In this document: positions 1-12,100 of the stretch, piece by piece
Layout of the letters: each line of letters begins with the position of its first letter
How positions within the stretch are numbered: the stretch's first letter is position 1
NCBI RefSeq assembly: GCF_016920785.2
Contig: NW_024609857.1
Span: 13,864,716 to 13,928,715, forward strand
Length of the DNA stretch: 64,000 nucleotides
Direction of reading: 5' to 3'
DNA from: Ixodes scapularis
Lineage: Eukaryota > Arthropoda > Arachnida > Ixodida > Ixodidae
Notes under the pieces: model-generated
Told to the model about the DNA's origin: nothing
Database searches by the model: none
The model's input: only the letters and a program-made list of their open reading frames with translations
Position numbers and translations under genes: made by a program

Positions 1-342
1 AAAATGAAAACAAACAAAGAGCTTTGGAGGGGCCCAGTGCAAAACCTAGACAAGCATGCAGCATCCTACAACAGTACCTACCAACAGTGGAAACACGATT
101 ATACAACTTTCAAGGCACCGCGCAACAAAACCATCCGAGAATCGCATAATCCAAAAACTGATGATTACTACTGCGGTGCACCAGACAAATATGCATAACT
201 TCTATAATTTCTTTTAGACATCTACTGAACTCTGTGGAAGCCTCAACTAAATGAAGACAACATTAAAAGATTCTGCGGTACCCCCATAAAGCTGCCAACA
301 AAACTTATTTTCACCTTGCGTCGTTTTAAAGAAATAAAAACC

Positions 343-624
343 GCATCTCGACGTGGTGAATGATGTTGATTGGGGCAAAGCTCCGGTGGTGCTTGCCTGC
401 GTAGACGCTGAGCCGCAACATGCCGAGCCTTTCGTTCGTTTTCATCCATGTCACGCTGCGGTCAAATGCTCAAATCCGTATATAACCACGTTCCACACCA
501 CACATCCTCTTTCTGACATGGATGAAAACGAACGAAAGGCTCGGCATGCTGCGGCTCACCATCTACGCAGACAAGCACCACCAGAGCTTCGCCCCAATCA
601 ACATCATTCACCACGTGGAGATGC
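343..624. repeat. Foldback repeat, 111-bp inverted arms
   Basis: The left arm 343-453 and right arm 514-624 are inverted copies at above 90% identity by eye, around a 60-nt loop. The arms begin GCATCTC on either side. The apparent ORFs in both strands here are symmetrical products of the palindrome, not genes. Confidence 0.9.
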
Positions 625-941
625 GTTTTTTTTTCCCTACACGAGCACGGGAGCAAGTGCTCACGTGAGCGCGTGAGCTCACGAGCAGGAGCACGTGCAC
701 CCGACGGCGGACGGACATACGGACATGGCTAGCCCCTAAGGAGCTTCGCCCCTAAAATAAGGTCGCTGACCGATTTTTCGGACTTGTTGCATATTTGAGA
801 CCTAAAAGAGAAACCGTGACCTACCCAATAGAAATAGTGCATATCCACGACCGATGTTTCGGACCGCTTAAAGTCAGAAAGTTTGATTTTTCGGACAAAA
901 TCGTCGCGAGCGATTAGCGGGAAGGGAGGCACTCACTTGAT

Positions 942-1349
942 CGAATGACGTTTTAGCGAACGCCCACGATACCGAACGACACTTTAGCGAATAGTCGGAC
1001 GCCGCGAAGCTGCGTTTTCGGGTGGGCCCAAGTGGGTTCATATTTTTGTAATGAGCCGCCGCAGACTGTCGCCGCGAAGCGGCGTAAAGTGCGAAACACA
1101 TGTACGACGAAACCGTCCGATCCGACGTCCGACGACGGTCGGAGGCGAGGGTTTTTAACGCTCTCCGATGCTACGAAAACCCTCTCCCCCCCAAGGTCAT
1201 TCCGGCAGTCCGCACGTCGGAACGGAAGGTTTCGTCGTACATGTGTCTCGCCCTTAAAGCGCAGCGCGGCGGATGGGTTAACGCGCGCCCCCGTTATTCG
1301 CTAAAACGTCGATTCGCTCAAATGTCGCTGTTCGCTAAAACGTCATTCG
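942..1349. repeat. Foldback/MITE-like palindromic element
   Basis: The ends are a perfect 20-bp inverted pair at 942-961 and 1330-1349 (CGAATGACGTTTTAGCGAAC and its complement). A second inverted pair, CACATGTACGACGAAACC and its complement, sits inside around 1098-1115 and 1230-1247, and TTTAGCGAAT-like motifs recur on both arms. This looks like a non-autonomous DNA element or a hairpin repeat. No target duplication was established. Confidence 0.75.
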
Positions 1350-1399
1350 CTCTTGTGATATGGGCCCCAGCGGGAAACACATGAATTGACTTAGTCTGG

Positions 1400-2630
1400 C
1401 AGTGTTATTTGTGAGCGTTTTTTTCTTCTAGCTGCGCGTCATTACCGTCATCATTGTTGCCATTTTTCTTTGTTCATTTGCCATTCTGCAGTCGTGGACT
1501 TGCGCCTCTCATCTCGTCTCAATAAACCGTGTTTTCGGACTACGCTGGCTTGGACGTCATAGCGCCAACTGTTATTCCCCCGCTGCGAAGTGTCGCTAAG
1601 AAACGTGGAAAGTACTCGACCATAACACTACGAAAGAAGCAGCGATTCTCGAGCTAATAGAAAGTTGCCGAACGCATGAGGCACAACCTGAAGCAAGGCA
1701 CTATTGACAGCTATTTTAAGCCCGCATACACGTAATAAAGTCAAGTTTTTTCGTCTGCTGAATTTTTCGGACAGCTCTATGATTGGCACGTTTTTACGGT
1801 CCCTGCGAAGTCCAAAAATTGGTTGGCAACTTAGCTTCCTTTTCAGGGCCTGAAATCCTTGGAAGCAGGATAGCTACACAGTCGTCTGCTATCAGAACAG
1901 AAGTACTTCTTCATGCGTTAACACACACATCAAAGTCTGCGACATTGTTCTCTTTGTCCGAAATGACACCAATAGGCTCTATCTCTTCTTCTAGAGCTTC
2001 ATCGAGGGACAATGTGTTCCAGATAGTGACACTGCTGCTGACATAGCCTGTGAAAGTTAGGAGTTTCCAAGCACGAAATTTTGTCCAGTCGAGGTTACAG
2101 TAAGTTAACGGCAGTAGAATCAACTTGCGATAGTGTCCTTGGTAATTACGTCCCGCAAATTGAAGACATAGATCATGGCGCCCAGTACAGAAACCCTTCT
2201 CTGGTACTCATCGCATTGCAATGCCAACAACTGATTTTATATTGAGGCATCTTTTGGCCACTTTGACGACACATATGAGATTTAGCATAAAGCTGTTGGA
2301 GTCGGCTCCGAGAGTTAGCTTAATGTTACTTAAGCTTGACTTAATTGATGTACCACTATAACCTACTTTTGAATTTAGGTGCTGTAAAAAAGTGAGAAAC
2401 GCAAAAGTGCTCTTTAAGCATTTATGTTAAGATTATAACGGGAGGGCAGTTCCTTTAGGTTTCTGAAGCATTCTGGTTTTTGCACTTCCCAATGACAAGA
2501 GGACCCTTTTTGTGCCATCCTCATTTCTACAGAACAGCACGGTCAGACAAACCCAATTTTACTTGCCACCATGAAGACAAATGTCACCTTCAGGCTCCAC
2601 GTCACAGAAAATTCCGGTTTCATCAGAACT
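1400..2630. other. No gene recognised
   Basis: Moderately A/T-rich sequence downstream of the last recognised CDC123 exon. Short open frames on both strands lack homology that I recognise. The missing terminal CDC123 exon could lie here or anywhere below 8990. Confidence 0.5.
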
Positions 2631-2639
2631 GAATACGTT

Positions 2640-2686
2640 GGGGGGGGGGGGGGGGGGGGGGGGGAGGGGGCGGGGGGGGAGGGGGG
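2640..2686 (+). repeat. Poly-G tract, interrupted (25 G then G5, G8, G6)
   Basis: A run of 25 G from 2640, followed by three further G runs split by single A or C bases. It has G-quadruplex potential. The run length is also a likely site of assembly error. Confidence 0.95.
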
Positions 2687-3084
2687 TGCTTACGTTTTAC
2701 GATGAAACCCATTCACCGACAGCTGAAGTGTCTGTGAAAGAGCTTTCCCCATGCGTCAATGGACCTTTTTCCAGTAACGAGCGCTGTCTGCAGAGTTGTC
2801 TTCGAACTACAAATGAAGGGCAGCCCAACTTGCCTCCGTCTGTCAGAATACACTGGCATTGTGCCGTTGTATTGATCTCCGTTGCTTTTTATGACATAAC
2901 TAGCACATACTGAAACAAGAATGGCCAAAAAAGACAAAATACGCTCAAAGATAGGTGCCCAATATGTTGGTCGACCGGAACTTTGCCCTGCGAAAATGGC
3001 GACGGCGGGAATCAACGCCAGGAGAGGGGTGTATGGATGCGCAGAAGCTTACTCAGGGGTGGAACTCATGAAATGTACTTGGGA

Positions 3085-3185
3085 GCAGCCATGGGAGCAG
3101 CTGAAACAGCTGTTTTGGAGCAGGTTGGGAGCAGCTAAAACTACGTTCTGGAGCAGGCTAGGAGCAGCTCAGACAAGCTTCATTG
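3085..3185 (+). repeat. Degenerate GGAGCAG tandem motif
   Basis: Five to six copies of a TGGGAGCAG/TGGAGCAG-type unit spaced by roughly 17-25 bp. The same motif opens the two longer repeats at 19152 and 31487, so this is probably a solo fragment of that family. Confidence 0.6.
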
Positions 3186-3322
3186 TGCTTCAGCTTGTGT
3201 CTTAGACAAGCATGGGAGCAATTTCAATCATGCTTAGCAGCACAGATGAACATGAGTGGTTATGGACCTTGGTAGATGGGATAACAGTGTAACAGATGCG
3301 AAAACTTGAAACTTTGTGAGCC

Positions 3323-3957
3323 TTAAAGGGGCAATGCAACAATTATTGTACTTTGCGCAAATACCGCTTAGAACGGATCCCTGACGTTAATGACCTATGA
3401 AACACGCGTTCGTTTTTTATCCCACGCAATAGAAGTTCCGGAAAAAAATTAGAGGAAAACCAGCAGCGTTCACCCCCTCAACTCGCAGCCAGAACAAGCG
3501 ACCACGTGATCTGGAGCAGATTATATGCCGCCAATGTTGATCATAGCCACGCGCTGGGGTTAGCAAAGCACAGGACACGTGCTGAGTTCCAGACATTGTT
3601 ATGGCTTGGCTATTGTCGTCGTTGCAGCGATTGGACATGGGCCACTACCCGAATGCTTCTCAAGCTAGTAATTATCACGAGCCCAAACCGAGTGCCCACG
3701 CAATGCTCGGGTCCAATCTATGAACCGAATTCAAATATCGTCATTGGGGTGTACTGCGATCCCCACGTTACATCATCAAATTTTGCAAAGAAGAGATTGA
3801 ATGAAAATGACCGTTTTTGTCCTTGAAATTACACCACAACAAAGGGGTTTTTTGGCCAGTGGCATTGCGTGCGAGTATCCTTGAGTCCCACTAGCGCCAG
3901 TAAGCTCGTGTAAAGTGAAAAACATTCCAATTGAATATCGTTGCACCGCTCCTTTAA
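3323..3957. mobile_element. TTAA-bounded DNA element (635 bp)
   Basis: Left end TTAAAGGGGCAATGCAAC at 3323; the right end read inward is TTAAAGGAGCGGTGCAAC from 3957, so 15 of 18 bases match and there is TTAA at both edges. TTAA target duplications are typical of piggyBac and Kolobok elements. No transposase remains. Confidence 0.75.
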
Positions 3958-6900
3958 TGAGAATCAAAAAGCAAGTACCATATGTTTCTGAAGATGGTAT
4001 CCTTGATATTTTCTGAGTGGCTTTCAGCTGCTCAAAATGCAAACCAGCATTGCTTATCGCACAACCTACACGTGCTCGACATAGTAATTATATGTGCGAA
4101 CCACGTGACTTGCGTAAGCAACGGACGTGCAGTTGCACGGAGGAACCGGGCAACGAATTTTGAGTTCATCCTATTGTACAACTTGATATCGAAGCAGCAG
4201 ACTATGATTAACGAAGTTATCGTATTTCAAGCGATAAGCAGGAGCGAGGTTAATGTACGCCGAGTAGATCTACCACTCGCGCAAGAGCTGCTGGCCGGCA
4301 AGGTTTCGGATTGGACCGCATTTCAGTTCTGTCAAATCATGATTTATCTTGCAGGAATGCGGTTCTAACTTCTAGCGATGACATACTAAAAGAAATATTT
4401 TGCTCATTTGTTTTCAACTGGATGACGTTTGGATCCCGGGTCGCAGAGTCTCAGGCAATCTGACGCTTAACGACTCGACCTCACCTCAGCCGACTTGCTT
4501 AACCACTTATGGTCGAAGAGTAACAATCCAGTCGCAGGTGGTGTAGCGCTTAGAATCTGAGTTTTTTTGCGTGCTTCTGACTCGGGATACACAGGGAGAA
4601 TAAACAGAACAAAGGATTGCAAGGCTGACCAGGTTAAATGCGCTCATTGTTGCCAATTGAGTCAATAAAACCGAAACCAAGACAAAATAAGTTTTTTGGC
4701 GCACGTTTTGCGATCTCGCGCATAATGGCGCGAGGTATTGGCTGTGGCGCAGTTTCAGCAACATGGCGCAGGATGGTGCAGACCATAGCCTCCTCTATAC
4801 TGATAATGCCTGGCCGATGGTTGGCTCCCCCTTGCTTCGTCGTCGTTGCGCCTGCTTCACATATTTGCTACTAGAGGCGCCAAAACCCCATACAAAAATG
4901 CAGAAGACTCTTCTTCGCTGCGTGCTGTTACAGTCCACTGTGATGCCGTTTGTGAATTGAATACATTCGTAACCCGTGCTACATAGCAAGCGCAGGGCAC
5001 CGTCAGTATATATTTCATATATAAAACAAGTATTATACATGTCCTTTAGCTTCCACATCTTGGTTTTGTTTCTATGCTGAAATGTTACCAGACCTCTGGT
5101 GCTTGTCATATCGACAACAGAAATAGTCAATGCAAATTAAAAAGGAGACAGACAAGCTGGCGGACTTCCGCAGCGTTGAAACAGCGACCACTTAACGTTT
5201 CCTTTTTTTTTCTTTTTTTGTTTCTGGAGCAGAGTTGCAAAACATACGGCCCGTGGACCACATGCGGCAGTCAAATGTTTTTTCGCGGGACCGCGAACGC
5301 GTCCCCACTTACCGAAAACCTGCGCACCTCTCGGCAGCGCTCTGACCGGGGATCTTGAGATGCATTTTCAATTTGTTTTTTAAGCGCACAGCCGCTTGAT
5401 ATTTTTGACAGGTCTCCTGTGGTCCGCACTGTTTTTCACGTATGCAGTTCTAGAGTTTTAACAACTTCCTAGATAGTGGCTTGTTGGAGAAGATCTTCTT
5501 AGGTTATGCTTGTTAGTCACGGATGCCGAGTAGTTTGTGAACTTCTGTGCTAGTACACAGAAGTTGTAGGAAACCTTTGTAATTGTTGACATCTTTCTCT
5601 GCCTTTGCGTATTTCAGAGCCCCATGGTGCCCAAGGGTATCCACCACAGTCTCGGCAGCTGCATGCAAAGGCTTTCTCAGCATATTTCGTTTTTGCAGTA
5701 AAATCTCTACGAAGCCCTTCAGTGCATACAACACCCTCACTACTTCTTTGATGGATAGTATAGTCCTCCCCTATCCTGGTGCCTGAGGAGGGAATCACTA
5801 GGAGCCATAGAAGCCCTGCTTAATGACCACCGTAAGGTACAACTCGCGAGTCCGAGTTGCAAACAGGCACACGGTGTGATGCGACTTAGAATGCAGCACA
5901 AGGAGTCGGGGCTAAGTACAAGATGCTGCAGTGCCCATGATCAATGAATGAAGTAAAATGACTGCGCGTATACGTGTGGCGTCACAGTGTGCGTGCCACG
6001 AGCCGCAGACAGCCCCGTGCTATTCAGCTATGCCGGCTATTGCTAAGCACTCTAGAGCTGTGCGGGTCGAACGATGACCGAAAGAAGTTACTTGTGTCAC
6101 AAAAAAATTACGTGATCAAGCGACCTATTTGATTACGTAAAGTCACGTTCGCGCGTAACCTAACATGGAAAATTTACGTTATCACGTAGCTTAACGGATA
6201 ATGTAGCTTACACTAGCTACAGTGAACTGTAGCAGCAGACAGCGGAAAAGCATCATCTGCATTTCGGTATGGGGTTTCGGCGCCCATAGTAGCAAAAAGG
6301 TGAAGTAGGCGCGACGACGACAAAGCAACCATTGGGCAGGCATTTTCAGTATAAAGGAGACTATGTGCAGACACATGCGTCTGGCGCAAATGGCGCAGCC
6401 GTTCCACTCCTGCTTACTGGAAAAAGGTCCCATTGTACACAATCCTGTTGCATTCTTTAAAACAGTCAAACCACCCCCATTCGATGTCCAGAAGTCTTCA
6501 ACACCAAGATGCCATGCACCCCGAATAGCCTTTTTGTTTACGATGGTACTGCCAACACGGATTCAAGAACTGCAAGCTTGGCGCAGCCACTTCCAGAAGA
6601 CCTCTTCACATGTGCTCTGCTTGCCACTTTTTCCAGTCTTTCTTTTCATTCCGGACTTTCTCGTGCTCTGCAGAATGGTTTCTCGCTCCTCAAGAGCTGT
6701 CTTCAATGACAATAATGAAATCTCCAAATTCTGCCTTTATAAGGCACTCTCCAAATGTCATAGTATCCATTCATGAGGTATTGTTAGTTGGCGTTCACTG
6801 TGGGCATACAACCACGACAGTACAACTTTGCATTCACATCTACATGGGTACAGCGGTGGCAACAACACGGCTTATAAATGTTTGCCACTGAACGTCTGGA

Positions 6901-6985
6901 CTGCAGAGACCGAGAGGCACAGAAATCACGGGCAGAGAACAGGCAGGTGAGCTGGGACTTGTTGCTACTCTTAATTTATGAACGT
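3958..6985. other. No gene recognised; repeat-like intergenic sequence
   Basis: Contains short open frames in all directions without recognisable homology. The segments 4760-4940 and 6190-6420 resemble each other in inverted orientation (for example CAAAACCCCATACAAAAATGCAG against CTGCATTTCGGTATGGGGTT), so at least one dispersed repeat family is present. Confidence 0.5.
5513..5767 (-). other. Unidentified open frame, possibly a TE or gene fragment
   Basis: An open frame of about 85 codons ending at 5513 with helical, protein-like composition (contains VLYALKGFVEILLQKRNM and KYAKAEKDVNNYKGFLQLL). A second overlapping frame is also open. I do not recognise a family. There is no clear start, and no splice context could be tied to CDC123. 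Confidence 0.25.
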
Positions 6986-7013
6986 AGGGGGGGGGGGGGG
7001 GGGGGGGGGGGGG
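6986..7013 (+). repeat. Poly-G tract (28 G)
   Basis: 28 uninterrupted G bases. It has G-quadruplex potential and a likely uncertain true length. Confidence 0.97.
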
Positions 7014-7950
7014 ATATTTACCTCTGTTCTTTGAACAAGGAAGGATGAAAGAAAGTGAAAGCAAACACCATTGAGAGTGGAATGTAAAAAAGCAAAGGAC
7101 ATGTAAAACAATGAGACGGAGCAACAAAGGAAGTTCCCATGATGTCGTTTCCCCACTGAAAGCTGAACGTAAGCAGAAATGGCAATTACAGCATTCATGA
7201 TGGAGGAGAATGCTGTAGCAATACAACCTTGTCCCTCCCTCCCCCTCCCCCCCTTGCCATCCCAAGTATCGAAAACACTGAAGCTTAATCTGAGTAGAAG
7301 CAAGGTGGCCAACTAGGGTGCCTCTATGCTCTTCTGTGTACGGTGCTGCCGTTCTTTATATAAACCAACACCAACTGCAAGTGCTCAAGAGGAAAGTACA
7401 AAAAAGAAAAATAGCCAGAAACAAAAAGCCACTGCAGCAAAGTCAATGCCAGAAGCTTCTGCCAAAAAACGCTCTTCCACACACTAAAAAAGAGGAAAAA
7501 AGCATAGCGAGCAAAATGGTCAGTTGTCACTACCCTAAGGAAAGTGCACATGAAGGCACCACATGCCAGATGTGTGCATCTTGGAGTCGCTGTGAGCTAG
7601 CTTTGCGCTTGCTGTGACATACGCGAGACGCACTGGCGGTGACGCCGATGCGAGCTAGGAAGCACTGAGCAGATCCACTAAGTGACGTTTGGTGGGGAAA
7701 GGCGGACTTTGTCTTCTGGATGGTATACGGAGAGCAAGTCGTTTGCTTCTTGCGCAGAAGTTGCGGTGACGTCAGAATGATGCCGAGCTCTTATTGGCTG
7801 ACTGAAAAAGTGGAAGCCGTTTACAAATCCCTGTAACGCCGAATTGGAGCGCAGCTCTTGAGGAGGAGGAGTGAAGGGTACTGAGGGGAGGGTAGACCCC
7901 TCCCCCTTCTCCTCCTCCTCCCCTCATTCTTTAATATGCTCCGGGGGGGG

Positions 7951-8360
7951 TGTCACGTGACTTCGGGGAGGGGGTCACGTGACCTCGGGGAGGCGTGACC
8001 TGGGGGTGACCTCAAGGCCACGTGACCCCAAAGGTGACCCCCACGTGACCTCGGGGGTCACGTGACCTCAGAGGGGTCACGTGACCTTGAGATGACCTTG
8101 GAAGGGGTCACGTGACCTCGGGGGTCACGTGACCTTGGGGAGGCGACCACGTGACCTCGGGGGTCACGTGACCTCAGAGGGGTCACGTGACTTGGGGGTC
8201 ACGTGACCTTCAAAGGGTCACGTGACGTTGAGATGACCTTGGAAGGGGTCACGTGACCTCGAGGGGTCACGTGACCTTCAGGGGGTCACGTGACCTTGAG
8301 ATGACCTTGGGAGGGGTCACGTGACCTTAGGGGGTCACGTGACCTTGGGATGACCTTGGT
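7951..8360. repeat. Minisatellite rich in GTCACGTGAC palindromes
   Basis: About 18 copies of CACGTGAC in roughly 400 bp, most inside the 10-bp palindrome GTCACGTGAC. Spacers are variants of CTCGGGG or CTTGAGATGACCTTGGAAGGG. Higher-order units of about 20 and 45 bp alternate. CACGTG is the E-box core, and GTCACGTGAC equals the CLEAR-type site of MiT/TFE factors in animals; any binding here is inference. Confidence 0.92.
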
Positions 8361-8552
8361 TACGCCGACGGCGACGGCGACGCCGACGCCGCTCAAGCCG
8401 GGAACGGGCCCCTAAGAGCTGCGCTCTAAAAACTAGTAGGTAGATCTCAATGCTGGATGCTTTGAGGTCTACCCACTGTTTTTTTCAATCTGCCAATAAG
8501 AGCTCGGCGTAGTTCTGACATCACCGCAACTCCTGCGCAAGAAGCAGACGTC

Positions 8553-8776
8553 TTGCTCTCTGCATTGGCTGTAGACGTCCAATCTCCCAGAGCTGCTTGG
8601 TTTTCTATGTGCCTGGCAGGTTGTCTTACGACGCAGGCCGCGTACCATCAAGTGTTGCGATACAAACCTCTGATGCATTATTTCTATGGGGAGTTTGCAA
8701 GGCTTGTATTGAGCTGCGATAAAATGTGGGACGTCCCGCAAGCTAGAGACGCATCAGCGGGGTCCCACTGTACTAG
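8553..8776. repeat. Probable TA-flanked DNA-element end
   Basis: Around 8700-8776 the sequence reads outward as TACAGTGGGACCCCGCTGAT, a terminal-repeat style seen in pogo/Tigger-like elements. The opposite end was not identified. Confidence 0.35.
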
Positions 8777-8990
8777 CTGCTGCCATGAGGTCAAAGAAAA
8801 AAGTTGTGAATCTGAACCAAACCAAAACTTCTACAAAATAGACATTAATAGTATTGTTACGTAAAAGATTACCTCCAATTAACGATCTATAACTAGCTTA
8901 ACCTAAGAGCTGAGAAAAGGGCGTAACATACTACTGAATATGAGGCAGTGGAAAACTAATGCATCTAGATGTTTCACAAAAGAGGCTTAC

Positions 8991-9125
8991 AAGCTTCATG
9001 AGGTCAATCAGCTTCTGAGCATCTTCTCCAGCACACAAATCCACAACATCCCTTGGCAAAGCATAATGCCTATATGGGCTTGGCTGAACTCCATGGTTTT
9101 CTTTCATGTATCGAAATTCGGGAAA
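8991..9125 (-). CDS. CDC123: CDC123 coding exon 10
   Basis: 135 bp, 45 codons, phase 0, between acceptor TTTTTTTCCAG and donor GTAAGC. It encodes FPEFRYMKENHGVQPSPYRH, then YALPRDVVDLCAGEDAQKLI and DLMKL, matching the conserved C-terminal ‘VQPSPY..YRLPKDFVDLS.GEDA.KLIDFL’. Reading through the donor would add unrelated residues before a stop, so one more short exon lies further downstream. Confidence 0.94.
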
Positions 9126-12100
9126 CTGGAAAAAAAAAGATGATGTTGGGTCGATTTTAGTCTAAGCATTTTGATGACCTTTTCACAAGAGAAAAAAAAT
9201 TTGCTCAAATGTTGTCAGCTTGGGCACTTGTGACGATAAAGTAAAATTGTGTCGCCCACTGAAGAGATTGTTAGGTACAGTTGCGGACGGACATGAAAAA
9301 GACCAGCTGAGCATATGGCTTAGAAGGCCTAAAGCGCTATCTATCAGAAGAAATATGAACCATTATCGAGGAATCAGGGGCTGTTAAATTTTTGTCGTCA
9401 CTCTACACTTGACCAGAGGTTGCCGAGTTAATGCTAATTTCAGCGACAATTGTAGAGGCGTTGTGCGACAAAATTCGAAACCGTTGGGTCGGCAGGTTGA
9501 GTGATCAGTTTTCGGGCATTTGATAATAACTTCACAAAATAAAACTAACTTTTTTTACTTTATTTCACCGAGCACGCATGCTTCATCTAAAAACAGCGCC
9601 TAAATCGGTATTGTAACGACAAAAACTGAACAGCCGTCGAAATGCCACTTGTCCACAGAATAGCCTCGGTAATAACTCAGCTATTTTCCGCCATTCCTGC
9701 GTCACTGCATCAGTTTTATTTCGGCCACCAGTTCACTCCGCTGTAACTAAAGGGGGCCAAAGCATTGCCACGTGCCTTCAGTCGTCTTTTTTTCGGCTGC
9801 TCATCCAAGATATGAAAACTGTATTTACACAATTGTGCGAAGCACACAGGATGCCGAAGCATTATCGAAGCTAGGAAGCTCACGCTGAACACGAGACAAC
9901 TGAAGGTCCTCCATGTCGTTCCTGTCATTGTTGCTACATTCCCAACATGCGTCGCCGGCATCGTCTAATGAAATCTTGTGCTTCACGAACGACCGCATCT
10001 TTCGTGCTTGCTTGGTGATTGCGTCGCACATTGCAGGTAAGGACGGATCACGTGCTTCTGTGGCGTATGTTGCAAGCTTGACCTTTAACTCCGAAAAGCA
10101 TTCAGACCTATCCAGACTTTGGCCCGTGGAAGCCTCTTGGTTTGCAGTCACGGTTAAAAGATGCTGTGCTGCCGAAAACGCCACTGGCACACCTGCTGCG
10201 GAGACGGCTCAAACCTGTGCAGCGCAGTTGTTAATTTCTTTCGGCACAAGGAGCGCAAACCTTGAGGTGACCTCAAGGTTGGCGCTCCCTGCGACCCTGA
10301 GTTCCCGTCCGCGCGTGTTCTGGGGGCCAACAAGAACCGTTATGGGCGTGAGATCGTGGAGGCGTACGCCATAAAAGAGGCGCCGAAGAACATTTTGTCG
10401 GCCTCGTTGTCGCTGTCGGAGAGAGAGTTGATATTCCTGACACCAGAGTTAGTGACCTTAACAGGGCGGGCGAGTGGGCATTGCTCCCGAGAGGGAAATC
10501 GGGATGTCGCCGCCCTTCCTTTCCCTCCCGCTGTCTCTGCGTTTACATTCCCCCCCGTTTTTCACCCGGGGCCTTGTCTTGATCCCCTCCTTCCCCTTGC
10601 CCCTCCCTTTAACTTTCCCTCTCCTATAGAGGAGTTCTGAAGGCGATGCGTTCCGGCAATAAATCTTTCGTTTGTTGAAAGGTGTGTTGTTCCGTCCTGC
10701 TACGTACGCGCCGTACGAGCCAGCGGTACGAGCCATGTTCCCCGACCGACGGAGAGCAACCCGACACCCCCGATTTCGCAAGCGGGGCCCGGCGGAGCTT
10801 CCCTCTCCAGTCTCTCTCCTGGCTGAAACATAAGCAGCGGCGGATCACTGCCGCTCCCCGGCACGCAGAAGATGCTCTGTGCTGGTTTTGACTTGACGCC
10901 TTTCTTTCGCTATAATAAACACAGTTAACCGCACCTTGACTCAGCCACTGTCACTCATAAAGTAGTCACATCAATGGCGACGAGAACAACGATATCGAAG
11001 CCCTTATCCAGATGCCCAACATCTGACAAGGCAAGTCCCGACGGTTTGTGATTTCTTCTCGGAAAGAACTCTAAGTGAAAGAAAGATGGCGACTATCGGC
11101 ACCGCCCCAGCGTACGACGCGGAAGTGGTTCTTCGTCGGTAATCGGATTATCGACGACAAGCAGAAGACCGGGATCTTTCTGTCTTGCGTAGGACCGAAG
11201 ACCTACTGGTTACTTCGAAGTTTATTGACTCCCATAAAGCCAAGCACAAGGACGTTCGAGGAGCTCCTGAGGACCCTGAACCAACACTTCTCACCGAGAC
11301 CATCCGAAATAATGGAACGGCATAACTTCAATAGCCGCTCCCAGCAATAGGAGGAAACTATTTCGGAATTTCTGGCAGCTCTCCGCAAACTCACCGAGTT
11401 CTGCAACTTCGGCGACACCCTCGACGTCATGATCCGGGATCGACTGGTCTGTGGTGTGCGCGATATAGGAGTGCAGAAGAGACTGCTGGCAGAGTCAGCG
11501 CTGACCTTGGAGAAAGCAACGCACATAGCACTGGCGGTGGAGACCGCTAGCAAGAATGCATCGGACTAGAGAGGAGAAGGCTTGGACCATCCCCAAGTCA
11601 ACAAGGTGAGCGAACGAGCTGTGAAGAATAAGCATGTGGAACGCTTTCCGCGAAACAAAGCACCCCAGTCTCAAGGGCATCAGCACAAGAAGTGCGGACA
11701 ATGTGGCAACAACGACCACGACCCAAAAAAATGTCCTTTTATGTCAACTGCCTGCTTTAAATGCGGAAAAACGGGACATCTCGCAAGGGTGTGCAAGTCG
11801 CGCTCTCAGGCAAGTGGTTCGGCACGCCATGGTCAGGCCAACGTCATCGCTGCAGCACAATCGGACCCCGCAGAGGAATTGGATCTTCGCGCGATTAACA
11901 GCGTCAGTGAGCTGCCGATGCACAAGCCATGGACCATTCCGCTGAGTTGGAACGGAATTCCTGTCAACATGGAGGTCGACACCGGTTCCCCAGTATCAGT
12001 CATTTCGGTGAGTGTTTACCGACAACACCATCAGTCATGGCCTAAACTGACCTCTTGCCAGACGAAGCTATCGTGCTACCTGGGAGCCCTACCAGTTAAA

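Noticed and set aside
353..676. Overlapping open frames on both strands
   Set aside because: They are mirror products of the foldback repeat at 343-624.
2581..2913. Gly-rich protein frame over the poly-G run
   Set aside because: The frame exists only because of the G homopolymer; there is no coding evidence.
7951..8360. CRISPR-like array
   Set aside because: Units are palindromic, very short and irregularly spaced in a eukaryotic context; this is a minisatellite.
8590..8784. Possible CDC123 terminal exon after a pyrimidine-rich AG near 8785
   Set aside because: The sequence is the terminal part of a CAGTGGGACC-type DNA repeat and the tail lacks family resemblance.
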